From positions 3,968,001 through 4,032,000 of the forward strand of contig NZ_RBKS01000001.1 in NCBI RefSeq assembly GCF_003634555.1: a stretch of DNA of 64,000 bases, given 5' to 3'. The DNA is from Frondihabitans australicus. GTDB lineage: Bacteria; Actinomycetota; Actinomycetes; Actinomycetales; Microbacteriaceae. The stretch's first letter is position 1. Every line of letters starts with the position of its first letter. Made by a program: the position numbers and the translations under genes. Under the pieces are notes generated by a model. That model was not told where the DNA came from and ran no database searches. It saw only the letters and a list, made by a program, of their open reading frames with translations. Shown here piece after piece: positions 51,247-58,770 of the stretch.

Positions 51247-51809
51247 TGGTGTCTCCGATCCTCAAGACCCTCGGCGCGGTCGTCGTCGGCACCCCGGTCG
51301 CCGTGGTCCTCGGGCTCACCGCCCGCTCGATCCGCAAGCAGGAGGACGCCCAGGTCCCCGTCATCCGCAGCGTCGAGTCACCGCTCGCCGTCACCGTCTT
51401 CCGCAGCTGGCTCGATCGCCGCACGCACGAGCACCTCGCCGCGACGTCGTTCAAGAAGGGCTACGTGTCGTACGGCGTCCGCGTGGAGAACCACTCGGCC
51501 CACGACGTCCGCGGCATCCACGTCGAGCTGCTGGACACCGCGGGCGACGTCGTGTCGTCGGTCCGCGTCGGCGAGATCGACGCGCACGCGAGCACGGTCG
51601 TGCCGGTCAAGCGCGCCTGGACGAACGCCTTCGAGGCGCATCGCGCCGCCGAGTCGGTGCCGCCGGTGGTCCTCACCTGGCGCAGCGCCTCGGGCCGCCG
51701 CCGGGTCGTCCTGGCGCCGTCGCTCCGTCGCGATCTGGGCGTCACGCCCTCGTCGATCCGCCAGGGCCGCCGGGAGCGCCCGACGGTCGACTCGCCCGTG
51801 ATGAGCTAG
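51246..51809 (+). CDS. Hypothetical membrane-anchored protein (187 aa)
   Basis: One N-terminal hydrophobic helix (residues 5-25, LKTLGAVVVGTPVAVVLGLTA) followed by a soluble domain of mostly beta character (YVSYGVRVENHSAHDVRGIHVELLD; SSVRVGEIDAHASTVVPV) and a basic C-terminus. The middle reads like an immunoglobulin or cohesin-like sandwich, but I cannot name a family. No ribosome site lies before the ATG at 51246; coupling to the 9-codon leader ORF is likely. It is divergent from fabF with a gap of about 150 bp. Confidence 0.68.
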   Translation: MVSPILKTLGAVVVGTPVAVVLGLTARSIRKQEDAQVPVIRSVESPLAVTVFRSWLDRRTHEHLAATSFKKGYVSYGVRVENHSAHDVRGIHVELLDTAGDVVSSVRVGEIDAHASTVVPVKRAWTNAFEAHRAAESVPPVVLTWRSASGRRRVVLAPSLRRDLGVTPSSIRQGRRERPTVDSPVMS

Positions 51810-51812
51810 CGC

Positions 51813-52115
51813 CTAGCCTCGGCGCGCAGGCCTCGGCTGGGTCTCGCCGCGGATCGCCGCGCCCGCGTCGAGCCGTCGTGCGGTCGGGGTGCGGTCGGCT
51901 CCTGCGCCCCGGGTCCGCCGGATCGACCGCATGAGCGTGAGGCTCGCCGCGAGAATGATCGCCGCCGCCAGCGGCCAGAGCCCGGTCTCGCCCGTGACGA
52001 GGGTGCGGACGACGCCCGTCACCAGTACGGCGCCCGAGGCCACCGCCAGGACGATCAGAGCGATCTCGGCGGGGCGGGGAGCGACGGGACGCTCGGAAGG
52101 TCGGTGATCGGGCAT
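51813..52115 (-). CDS. Small two-helix membrane protein (100 aa)
   Basis: A 100-residue protein with a Pro/Arg-rich start, two hydrophobic helices (IALIVLAVASGAVLVTGVV and LWPLAAAIILAASLTLM) and a basic tail. The helices are joined by a short polar turn (RTLVTGETG). The family is unknown to me. CACACT six bases before the ATG is a weak leaderless -10. The tail is partly formed by a copy of the 12-bp word at 51898-51909. It converges with the 187-aa gene, with only three bases between. Confidence 0.6.
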   Translation of the reverse strand: MPDHRPSERPVAPRPAEIALIVLAVASGAVLVTGVVRTLVTGETGLWPLAAAIILAASLTLMRSIRRTRGAGADRTPTARRLDAGAAIRGETQPRPARRG

Positions 52116-52211
52116 TCCGCAAGTGTGGCGGGAGCGCCGGTCGCGGGCCAGACGGCAAAACAGAGGACTTGACGAACCATCACGATTCGTCGCAGGGGCG
52201 GAGGCGCGCGC

Positions 52212-52832
52212 TCAGCCCAGGCGGTCGAGGAGCGTGCGGACGAGCTCGATCGCTCGGGGCTGCACCCACTCGACCGGGACGTCGTCGCCGAGCGCCACCC
52301 ACTCCTTGACGGCCGCGCGGACCGCGCCGCCGCAGAGGCTCAGCAGCACCTCGGCCTGCTGGCGGTCGACGACCCGCTCGTCGCCGTCGTGCTCGAGCAC
52401 GGTGGTCACGGCGTCGAGCAGCGGCTCGACCATGCGGGTCATCTGCGCCATGTGCCGACCGAACAGCTGGGGGTGGCGCCGGAGCACCTCGTGGCGCTGC
52501 TCGTGCAGGGTCTTGCCCTCGATGGTGGGGCTGATGAGCGACAGGAGCAGCGTGACGGTCGACTCGACGACGTCCGCCCCGTCGGAGCGGTGCATGTGCT
52601 CGGCCACGATCTCGGGCGTCAGATCGATGTCCTTGATGCCCAGGATCGCGTCCTCCTTCGTGTCGAAGTAGTTGAAGAAGGTACGGGGCGACACGTCGGC
52701 CATCGAGCTGATCGAGTCGACGGTGGCGTGGTCGAGACCGTCGCGGAGGACGAGGGTGACCGCCGCCGCCTCGAGACGGTTGCGGGTCTCCTCGCGCTTT
52801 CGGTCGCGGAGGCCGAGCTGTTCGGGTGCCAT
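52212..52832 (-). CDS. TetR-family regulator
   Basis: A 206-residue repressor. The N-terminal helix-turn-helix is clear (RKREETRNRLEAAAVTLVLRDG, then VDSISSMADVSPRTFFNYFDTKED), and the rest is the all-helical ligand and dimer domain. The target is not adjacent in an evident operon; it could control itself and, farther upstream, other genes. AATAAT stands six bases before the ATG. Spaced TTGC/GCAA repeats overlap and follow this box and may be its own operator. Confidence 0.9.
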   Translation of the reverse strand: MAPEQLGLRDRKREETRNRLEAAAVTLVLRDGLDHATVDSISSMADVSPRTFFNYFDTKEDAILGIKDIDLTPEIVAEHMHRSDGADVVESTVTLLLSLISPTIEGKTLHEQRHEVLRRHPQLFGRHMAQMTRMVEPLLDAVTTVLEHDGDERVVDRQQAEVLLSLCGGAVRAAVKEWVALGDDVPVEWVQPRAIELVRTLLDRLG

Positions 52833-52838
52833 GCGTCA

Positions 52839-52859
52839 ATTATTGCCTGCAGTGCAAAT
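52839..52859 (-). promoter_or_regulatory. Leaderless promoter and likely operator of the TetR gene
   Basis: AATAAT (52839-52844) lies six bases before the ATG at 52832. TTGC (52843-52846) and GCAA (52854-52857) form a spaced inverted repeat over the promoter; a further CGTGCAGTCGTGCA direct repeat lies at about 52876-52890. Confidence 0.4.
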
Positions 52860-52948
52860 TTCCACAAGTGAAAACGTGCAGTCGTGCAACGCGAGGTGCG
52901 ACGACCTGCGGGATGCGTGACGTCTGCAGGCGCCGCCCCCTCGACCTC

Positions 52949-54547
52949 TCAGCCGCGCGACGCGTCGCAGGCGATCCCGTTCCTCCACAGCGCGAAGAGC
53001 GCCTCCGCCGTCCGCCGGTCGCGGGCCGCGAGGATCCCGCCCCACGACGGGAAGAGCGTGTCGCGCCCGTTCTCGTCGAGCACGACCCCGCCGGCCTCCC
53101 GCACGATGAGGGCCGCCGCGAGGTGGTCGACCGCGCCGAACGACCCGATCACCGCGCCGGCTCCGTGTCCGAGGGCGACTCCGGCGAGGGTGAGGGTGCC
53201 CGAGCCCATGATCCTCGTGGTGCAGAACCGGTCCGCCAGAGCGTCGACGAGGTCGAGCATGCCGTGCCAGGGTCGGTGCCCGGCCAGCTCGGTGCTCACG
53301 ATGGCTCCGCGCAGCGGGTCGACGCTGCGATCCCAGTCGGCCTCCGGCAGCAGGAGCCGGCGAGAGCCGACCCACGCCCCCTCGCCCGCCTGCGCCTCCA
53401 CGACCACCCCGCGCCAGGGGTCCGCGACGACCGCGACGACGGGCACGCCCCCCTCGACGAGCGCGAGCGAGAAGCTCGTCCACGGAACGCCGTTGGCGAG
53501 GTTCGCCGTGCCGTCGACCGGGTCGAGGTACCAGCACGGCCCGCCGTCGGCGCTGCCGCCGTACTCCTCGCCCACGAACGAGTGCTCGGGGAACTGCGCG
53601 CCGATCACAGCCCGCACGCCGCGCTCGATGGCGCGGTCGATCTCGGTCACGTGGTCGGCCGGGTTCTTCTTGGTCGCGACGTCGCCGACCGGGTGCGTGC
53701 GCACGTACTCGATGGCCCAGGATCCGAGGGCGGAGGCGACCAGACGGGCCCGTCGACGGGAGTCCGCCGGGCTCTCCGCCGCCTCCGCGGCCGGCGTGCC
53801 GGTCGCGAGGGCGCCGTCGCCGAGGGCGTCTCGGAGATCCTGCAGCCTGTTGGTGGTGATCGAGTCGACGCCGATGGCCTGCAGGTGGCGGGCCTGGACG
53901 ACGTCGTCGACGGTCCAGCAGCTGACGCGGGCGCCGAGGGCGTGGACCGCGTCGACGAGCGCCGGGCCGACGACGAGGTGGGGGAGGTTGACGACGGAGG
54001 GCGCGAGGCCCTCGAGGTCGGCGGCGGTGGGCGGTTCGGAGTCGGCCCACGGCATCCAGATCGCAGCGTCGGCGTCGGCCTCGCGGATCAGCCGCATGGC
54101 GTCGAGGAGGCCGCACCAGGCCACGTTCGCCGGGGACGCACCGCGCTCGCGGGCCGCCGCGGCGCACGCGGCCACGACCGCCTGCGCGGCGAGGGCCGGG
54201 CCGGTCGAGTCCATGTCGATGAGGAGCGTCGACGGCGACCCCTCGAACAGCGGCAGCACGTCGGCGAGGCGCGGGATCCGCAGGTCGCCGCCGCCCAGCT
54301 CGCAGACCTCGGGCCAGGTCAGGTCGGCGATGCGGGAATCGAGTCCCCAGAGGCGCTCCAGGGTGGCGTCATGGAGCAGGATCACCTCGGAATCCTGCGT
54401 CGTCCGCACGTCGATCTCGATCGTGGGCGCGCCCGCCTCCAGCGCCGACTCGATCGCGGCGACGGTGTTCTCGCGGAAGCGCGACGAGTCGCCGCGGTGC
54501 GCCGCGAGGGCGGTGGTGGCCCGGCGGGCTTCGGTCGGGGCGGTCAC
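52949..54547 (-). CDS. Glycerophosphodiester phosphodiesterase fused to inositol monophosphatase-like domain
   Basis: A 532-residue two-domain enzyme. Residues 1-255 are GDPD: LAAHRGDSSRFRENT, IEIDVRTTQDSEVILLHDATLERL (catalytic His and metal Glu/Asp). Residues 270-532 are IMPase: NPADHVTEIDRAIE, FVGEEYGGS, LDPVDGTANLANGVPW (DPxDGT) and AVDHLAAALIVREAGGVV. One chain could cleave a glycerophosphodiester and dephosphorylate a product; glycerophosphoinositol is the obvious guess. It lacks a signal peptide, so it acts on imported substrate. The GTG overlaps the ABC ATPase stop, ending an importer operon. Confidence 0.9.
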   Translation of the reverse strand: MTAPTEARRATTALAAHRGDSSRFRENTVAAIESALEAGAPTIEIDVRTTQDSEVILLHDATLERLWGLDSRIADLTWPEVCELGGGDLRIPRLADVLPLFEGSPSTLLIDMDSTGPALAAQAVVAACAAAARERGASPANVAWCGLLDAMRLIREADADAAIWMPWADSEPPTAADLEGLAPSVVNLPHLVVGPALVDAVHALGARVSCWTVDDVVQARHLQAIGVDSITTNRLQDLRDALGDGALATGTPAAEAAESPADSRRRARLVASALGSWAIEYVRTHPVGDVATKKNPADHVTEIDRAIERGVRAVIGAQFPEHSFVGEEYGGSADGGPCWYLDPVDGTANLANGVPWTSFSLALVEGGVPVVAVVADPWRGVVVEAQAGEGAWVGSRRLLLPEADWDRSVDPLRGAIVSTELAGHRPWHGMLDLVDALADRFCTTRIMGSGTLTLAGVALGHGAGAVIGSFGAVDHLAAALIVREAGGVVLDENGRDTLFPSWGGILAARDRRTAEALFALWRNGIACDASRG

Positions 54548-55641
54548 TCGGCGGCTCCTGCGGGTGCGGTCGGGGCCTCGGCCTCGACCAGCCGCCCGTC
54601 GCGGTAGTGGCGGACGTTGTCAAGGGTGACGTGGCCGCGGTCGCCCGGGGCGGGGAGCGCGCCGGTCGCGACGGAGCGCAGCTCGAGGCCGTCGACGTCG
54701 AGCACCAGCTCGGCGAAGTGCCCGTGGGGGAGGACGCGGCGGACCTCGCACGGGGTCGCGTCGGTGGGCTCGGTCGGGTTCTCCGGACTCCAGCGGACGT
54801 CCTCCGGCCGGACCGCCCAGCGGTCGGCCCCCGAGCCGGCGGCGCGCGCCGCCGCCAACGTCGGCCCGTCGAGGAAGTTCATGCTGCCGATGAACCCGGC
54901 CACGAACTCGGTCTCGGGCCGGGCGTAGAGCTCCGCGGGCGCCGACACCTGCTCGATGCGCCCGCCGTTCATCACCGCGACCCGGTCGGAGATCGCGAGG
55001 GCCTCCTCCTGGTCGTGCGTGACCATCACGGTGGTGATGCCGAGTCGCTGCTGGATGTCGCGGATCTCCTCGCGCACTCGCACGCGCAGCTTCGCGTCGA
55101 GGTTCGACAGCGGCTCGTCGAGCAGCAGCAGCTCCGGCTCCTGCACGATCGCCCGCGCGAGCGCTGCACGCTGCTGCTCGCCGCCCGAGATGTGCGCGGG
55201 GCGCGAGTTCGCGTGGTGCGCGAGGTTGACGGTCTCGAGCGCGGCCATGACGCGGGTGCGGATCTCGGCCTTGGGCAGCCGCTTGATCGCCAGCGGGAAG
55301 GCGACGTTCTTGTAGACGGTGAGGTGCGGCCAGAGCGCGTAGTTCTGGAACACCATGGCGCTCGGGCGCTTCTCGGGGCCGTGCGCGGTGACGTCCTGCC
55401 CGTCGATGACGACGGCGCCGGTGTCGGGCTCGAGGAACCCGGCGATCATGCGGAGCGTGGTGGTCTTGCCGCAGCCGGAGGGGCCGAGCAGGGCGACGAG
55501 CTCGCCGCGGGCCAGAGTGAGGTCGAACGAGTCGACGATGGTGCGGCCCGAGAGCACCTTCGAGATCCCGCGGATCTCGAGTCCGGGGGCCGCGTCGACG
55601 CCCGACGTGCGGGCGGTCGGGGGAGCGATGGTCGTGGTCAT
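54544..55641 (-). CDS. ABC importer ATPase (PotA/FbpC/CUT type)
   Basis: A 365-residue ATP-binding subunit. Walker A is LLGPSGCGKTTT, Q-loop VFQNYALWPHLTV, signature HISGGEQQRAALARAI, Walker B LLLLDEPLSNLD, and H-loop VMVTHDQEEAL. A C-terminal TOBE-like domain from about residue 260 (WAVRPEDVRW) is typical of CUT, spermidine and iron importers. It energises the two permeases encoded just upstream. Its TGA overlaps the GTG of the GDPD-IMPase gene. Confidence 0.94.
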   Translation of the reverse strand: MTTTIAPPTARTSGVDAAPGLEIRGISKVLSGRTIVDSFDLTLARGELVALLGPSGCGKTTTLRMIAGFLEPDTGAVVIDGQDVTAHGPEKRPSAMVFQNYALWPHLTVYKNVAFPLAIKRLPKAEIRTRVMAALETVNLAHHANSRPAHISGGEQQRAALARAIVQEPELLLLDEPLSNLDAKLRVRVREEIRDIQQRLGITTVMVTHDQEEALAISDRVAVMNGGRIEQVSAPAELYARPETEFVAGFIGSMNFLDGPTLAAARAAGSGADRWAVRPEDVRWSPENPTEPTDATPCEVRRVLPHGHFAELVLDVDGLELRSVATGALPAPGDRGHVTLDNVRHYRDGRLVEAEAPTAPAGAAE

Positions 55642-55648
55642 GAGGGGC

Positions 55649-56485
55649 CTATCGGATCTGGAAGCCCTCTGCCAGGCGCCCGCCCATGATGTACTTCCGG
55701 GCGACGAGCAGCAGGACGACGGAGGGGATCGAGAGCAGGATCGCGAACACGGCCGCGACCTGACGGGGGTAGTTGAGCACGAGCGTGTACATCTCGGTCG
55801 GCATGGTCAGGTACGTCGGCGCGCCCACGAGGTAGGTGCCCTGCGCCTCGTCGAACGAGGCGAGGAACGACATGAGCACGGCGACGAGGATCCCGGGCAG
55901 CGCCATCGGCAGCGTCACCCGCAGGAACGTGCCGAGCCGCGAGGCGCCGGCGTCGCGCGCCGCCTCCTCGAGGTTCCGGGGCACGGCCGAGAACGCCGCC
56001 GCCGGGATCCAGGTCATGAAGACCACCGTCCCGATCAGCTGCACGATCACGATGCCGAGCACCGAGTTCATGAGGTTCAGCCCGTAGAAGAGCGACGCCA
56101 TCGAGACGAACAGCCCCATCTTCGGGAACGCGTTCGTCGCGAACAGCCCGATCAGGAAGAACCGCCGACCCGGGAAGCTGAACCGCGAGAACGCGTACGC
56201 CGCCGGCAGGCAGATCACCATCGAGCAGATCACGACGATCGGCGTGAACCAGAGCGAGTTCTTCACGGCGGCCGCGAGCGACGGGTTGTCGAAGACGACT
56301 CCCCACCAGCGCAGCGTGAAGCCGGTCGGGGCGAGCGCCGGGTAGTTCCAGGTCACCGCGAACGCGTGCGCGGCGAGCCACACCAGCGGCCCCAGGATGA
56401 AGACGGCCACGATCGCGAAGACCACGGCGGTGACGATGCGGCGCAGGATCCGAGAGCCTGCCCGCGGAGGTGTCATCGCGCTCAT
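55649..56485 (-). CDS. ABC importer permease, second subunit
   Basis: A 278-residue inner-membrane protein with six helices and the EAA loop EEAARDAGASRLGTFLRVTLPMALPG, the coupling site for the ATPase (read here as EAARDAGAS). SLWFTPIVVICSMVICLPAAYAFSRF-like helices are normal. The ATG overlaps the stop of the first permease (TGATG); GGGGAGGG is just upstream. The ATPase gene follows seven bases after its stop. Confidence 0.92.
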   Translation of the reverse strand: MSAMTPPRAGSRILRRIVTAVVFAIVAVFILGPLVWLAAHAFAVTWNYPALAPTGFTLRWWGVVFDNPSLAAAVKNSLWFTPIVVICSMVICLPAAYAFSRFSFPGRRFFLIGLFATNAFPKMGLFVSMASLFYGLNLMNSVLGIVIVQLIGTVVFMTWIPAAAFSAVPRNLEEAARDAGASRLGTFLRVTLPMALPGILVAVLMSFLASFDEAQGTYLVGAPTYLTMPTEMYTLVLNYPRQVAAVFAILLSIPSVVLLLVARKYIMGGRLAEGFQIR

Positions 56486-57435
56486 CACACCCTCCCCTCC
56501 TTCTTGGCGGTGCGGAAGTTCGCCCAGACGTAGAACACGGCGATCCCGGAGGCCATGAGGAACACGATGACCGCCATGACCACCGACTCCTGCGGCCGGT
56601 TGTACGACTGGAAGTAGCTGGAGATGTCGACGCCGAGCATGCTCGGCGCGTTCGGCCCGATGAAGTACGGCACGGTGAACGAGCCGATGACGCCGATCGC
56701 CGTGAACGTGCCGGCGATGACGAGCGGTGTGCCCGCCATCGGGATCAGCACTCGGGCGATCACGGCGCGGGTCGAGGCGCCGGCGTCGCGGGCGGCCTCG
56801 ATCATCGCGTCGGGCACCGCCTGGATGCCGGAGGTCGCCATGAGGGTGGCGAACGGCAGCGAGGTCCAGATCGAGCCGATGACGACGCCGGTGGTGGTGT
56901 AGCCCCAGATCGGCGCCGAGATGCCGACGTGGATCAGGAGTGTGCGCAGGAACCCGTCGCTCGCGTAGAAGGTCAGGATCGCCCACGACGCGATGACGAC
57001 CGGGATGAACATCGGCACGACGGCGAGTCCGACGAACACCGACGCGAGGCGTCCGCCGCGCAGGCGGAGGTTCAGGGCGAGGGCGACGGAGACCACGAGC
57101 GTCACCGCCGTGGAGATCGCGGTGACGGCCAGGGTCACGCCGAGGTCGCGGAAGAAGCGGGGGTCCGAGAAGACGTCGCCGTAGGCGGCGACCGTGCCGA
57201 ACCAGGTGGTGGCGGTGCGGGTGCCGGTGCCGATCGCCGCGATCGTCGAGTTCAGGCCTCCGGTGAACCCGAACGTGAAGCCGATGGCGAGCAGCACGGG
57301 GAAGCCGACGAAGACCGCCAGCAGGACGATGGGCGGCAGCGCCATGAGGAATCCGACGCCTGCGCGGCGGGTCTCGGTGGAGACCCGCCGCGAGGTGCCG
57401 ATCCGGGCGGGGCTGCCGGATCGGAGGGCCGTCAC
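56485..57435 (-). CDS. ABC importer permease, first subunit
   Basis: A 316-residue inner-membrane protein with six to seven helices; ALPPIVLLAVFVGFPVLLAIG is the first. The EAA loop is IEAARDAGASTRAVIARVLIPM. The GTG overlaps the stop of the substrate-binding protein gene (GTGA). With the second permease it forms the channel of the importer. Confidence 0.92.
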   Translation of the reverse strand: MTALRSGSPARIGTSRRVSTETRRAGVGFLMALPPIVLLAVFVGFPVLLAIGFTFGFTGGLNSTIAAIGTGTRTATTWFGTVAAYGDVFSDPRFFRDLGVTLAVTAISTAVTLVVSVALALNLRLRGGRLASVFVGLAVVPMFIPVVIASWAILTFYASDGFLRTLLIHVGISAPIWGYTTTGVVIGSIWTSLPFATLMATSGIQAVPDAMIEAARDAGASTRAVIARVLIPMAGTPLVIAGTFTAIGVIGSFTVPYFIGPNAPSMLGVDISSYFQSYNRPQESVVMAVIVFLMASGIAVFYVWANFRTAKKEGRV

Positions 57436-58604
57436 TTGCCGGGGACCTTGGAGTTCCAGAGGTTCGACATGTCGGCCGAGGTGGTGCTGTAGTAGCTCGG
57501 GCGCAGCGTCGAGGGCGACGCCGCGGCGAACTGGGCGCGGGTCGAGGCCGGCACGTTGTCGAGCGAGATGACCGGGTACCCGGCGATCGACTTCGCGATC
57601 AGCGCCTGGCCCTTCGACGAGAGCACGAAGTTCGCGAGCTTCTCGGCGACGGCCTTGTGGGCGGCCGTCTTCGGGATGCCGAGGTACGACGCGCTGCCGG
57701 TGAACGACGGGTTCGAGATCTGCGTGTACTTGATGTTCGAGCCGAGGGTGCCGCTGTTCTTCGCGGTGATCACCTGGTCGCTCCAGACCGGAGCCATCTC
57801 GATGCCGCCGGTGCCCAGGAGCTGCAGCACCGCGTCGTTGCCGTTCGGGTAGACGCCGTTCTGGTACATCGACTTGTTCAGCGAGGCGAGCTCGTCGAAG
57901 CCCTTGTCCCACTGCGACTCGTCGTCCTTGTCGTACGTCGTCTCCATCTTCTTCCGGGTCGACTCCGAGAGGTACTTGTCGAGCACGGTGGTGACGAAGG
58001 CGCCGCCGGAGCCGCCGGTCGACGGCGAGTTGTAGGCGAACTGGCCGGGGTTGGCCTTGATCCACTTCAGGAGAGCGTCGAGCGTCTTCGGCGGGGTCTT
58101 CACCTTGTCGGCGTCGTAGGCGAGGAGCACGGAGGAGGCGCGGTAGGGGATCCCGTAGCCGTCGCCGGCCTTCACGGTCGCGGCCGGGACGGTGGCGAGG
58201 TTCGAGATCTTCGTCGACGAGACGTTCTCGAGGAGGTTCGCCGATCCCGCGGCCTGGATGAAGCCGGCGTCGATGAGGTCGTAGCCCGGGTCGTCGCCGG
58301 CCTTGACCGCGCTGGTGAGCTTGGCCAGGGTCTGCGCGTCGTGCTCGCCGTGGAGGTCGAGCTGGGTCTTGACGGTGGCGCCCGGGTTCGCCTTCTCGAA
58401 GGCGGGGATGATCGCGTCGTCCCAGAGGCTCTGCACGTTGGTGTCACCCGAGATGAAGACGGTGACGGTGCCCTTGGTGCCGGTGACGGCCTGGGAGGTG
58501 GCGGCGGTTCCGACGGAGGCGGAGGTGGTCGGTGCGCACCCGGCGAGGGCGAGCGTGGCGGTCGCTGCGGCCGCGAGGGCCACGAAGGTACGGCGTCTGG
58601 TCAC
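57432..58604 (-). CDS. ABC importer substrate-binding lipoprotein
   Basis: A 390-residue extracellular binding protein. The signal peptide RRRTFVALAAAATATLALAGC ends in a lipobox (LAGC, Cys about residue 22), so it is a lipoprotein. TVTVFISGDTNVQSLWDDAI and GDDPGYDLIDAGFI, then VPASTRAQFAAASPSTLRP, are typical of family-1 or iron/polyamine/phosphonate-type binding proteins; which ligand is not evident. The operon partner GDPD-IMPase hints at a glycerophosphodiester. The start is GTG at 58604 with AAGGA 11 bases upstream; a longer reading upstream lacks a signal peptide. Confidence 0.9.
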   Translation of the reverse strand: MTRRRTFVALAAAATATLALAGCAPTTSASVGTAATSQAVTGTKGTVTVFISGDTNVQSLWDDAIIPAFEKANPGATVKTQLDLHGEHDAQTLAKLTSAVKAGDDPGYDLIDAGFIQAAGSANLLENVSSTKISNLATVPAATVKAGDGYGIPYRASSVLLAYDADKVKTPPKTLDALLKWIKANPGQFAYNSPSTGGSGGAFVTTVLDKYLSESTRKKMETTYDKDDESQWDKGFDELASLNKSMYQNGVYPNGNDAVLQLLGTGGIEMAPVWSDQVITAKNSGTLGSNIKYTQISNPSFTGSASYLGIPKTAAHKAVAEKLANFVLSSKGQALIAKSIAGYPVISLDNVPASTRAQFAAASPSTLRPSYYSTTSADMSNLWNSKVPGK

Positions 58605-58639
58605 GGGGATGTGAGTCCTTCGGTCGGGGGAATGCGAAT

Positions 58640-58656
58640 CGCATCGTTTCGATGCG
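58640..58656. promoter_or_regulatory. Operator candidate, CGCATCG-TTT-CGATGCG
   Basis: A perfect 7+3+7 inverted repeat in the divergent region between the importer operon and the LacI gene. Likely a regulator site for the importer. Confidence 0.6.
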
Positions 58657-58697
58657 TGCGAGGAGAGTGTGCGCAGGCGCCGTGACCTCCGCGTGAA

Positions 58698-58709
58698 CGA
58701 AACGTTGCG
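58698..58709. promoter_or_regulatory. LacI-type operator candidate CGAAACGTTGCG
   Basis: A near-perfect palindrome with a central CG, the usual form of LacI-family sites, 62 bases before the LacI ATG. Confidence 0.55.
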
Positions 58710-58758
58710 ATCGAGTGAGATCGGCGCGAACACGGGCCTCGGACGCCGCTTCCCTCAG

Positions 58759-58764
58759 TACTGT
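58759..58764 (+). promoter_or_regulatory. Leaderless -10 box of the LacI gene
   Basis: TACTGT, six bases, then the ATG at 58771. Confidence 0.55.
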
Positions 58765-58770
58765 GACCGA

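Larger units (their letters stand above)
4080..51909. repeat. Dispersed 12-bp word GGGCGCAGGA(T/G)C, 15 exact copies
   Basis: Exact copies (either strand) start at 4080, 8725, 11483, 12021, 13573, 15121, 15606, 17524, 22424, 40913, 42024, 43871, 45352, 49478 and 51898. They lie in gaps, near gene ends or in Ala/Gly-rich loops, in both orientations. The span given covers first to last copy only. Composition alone predicts far less than one. Confidence 0.7.
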
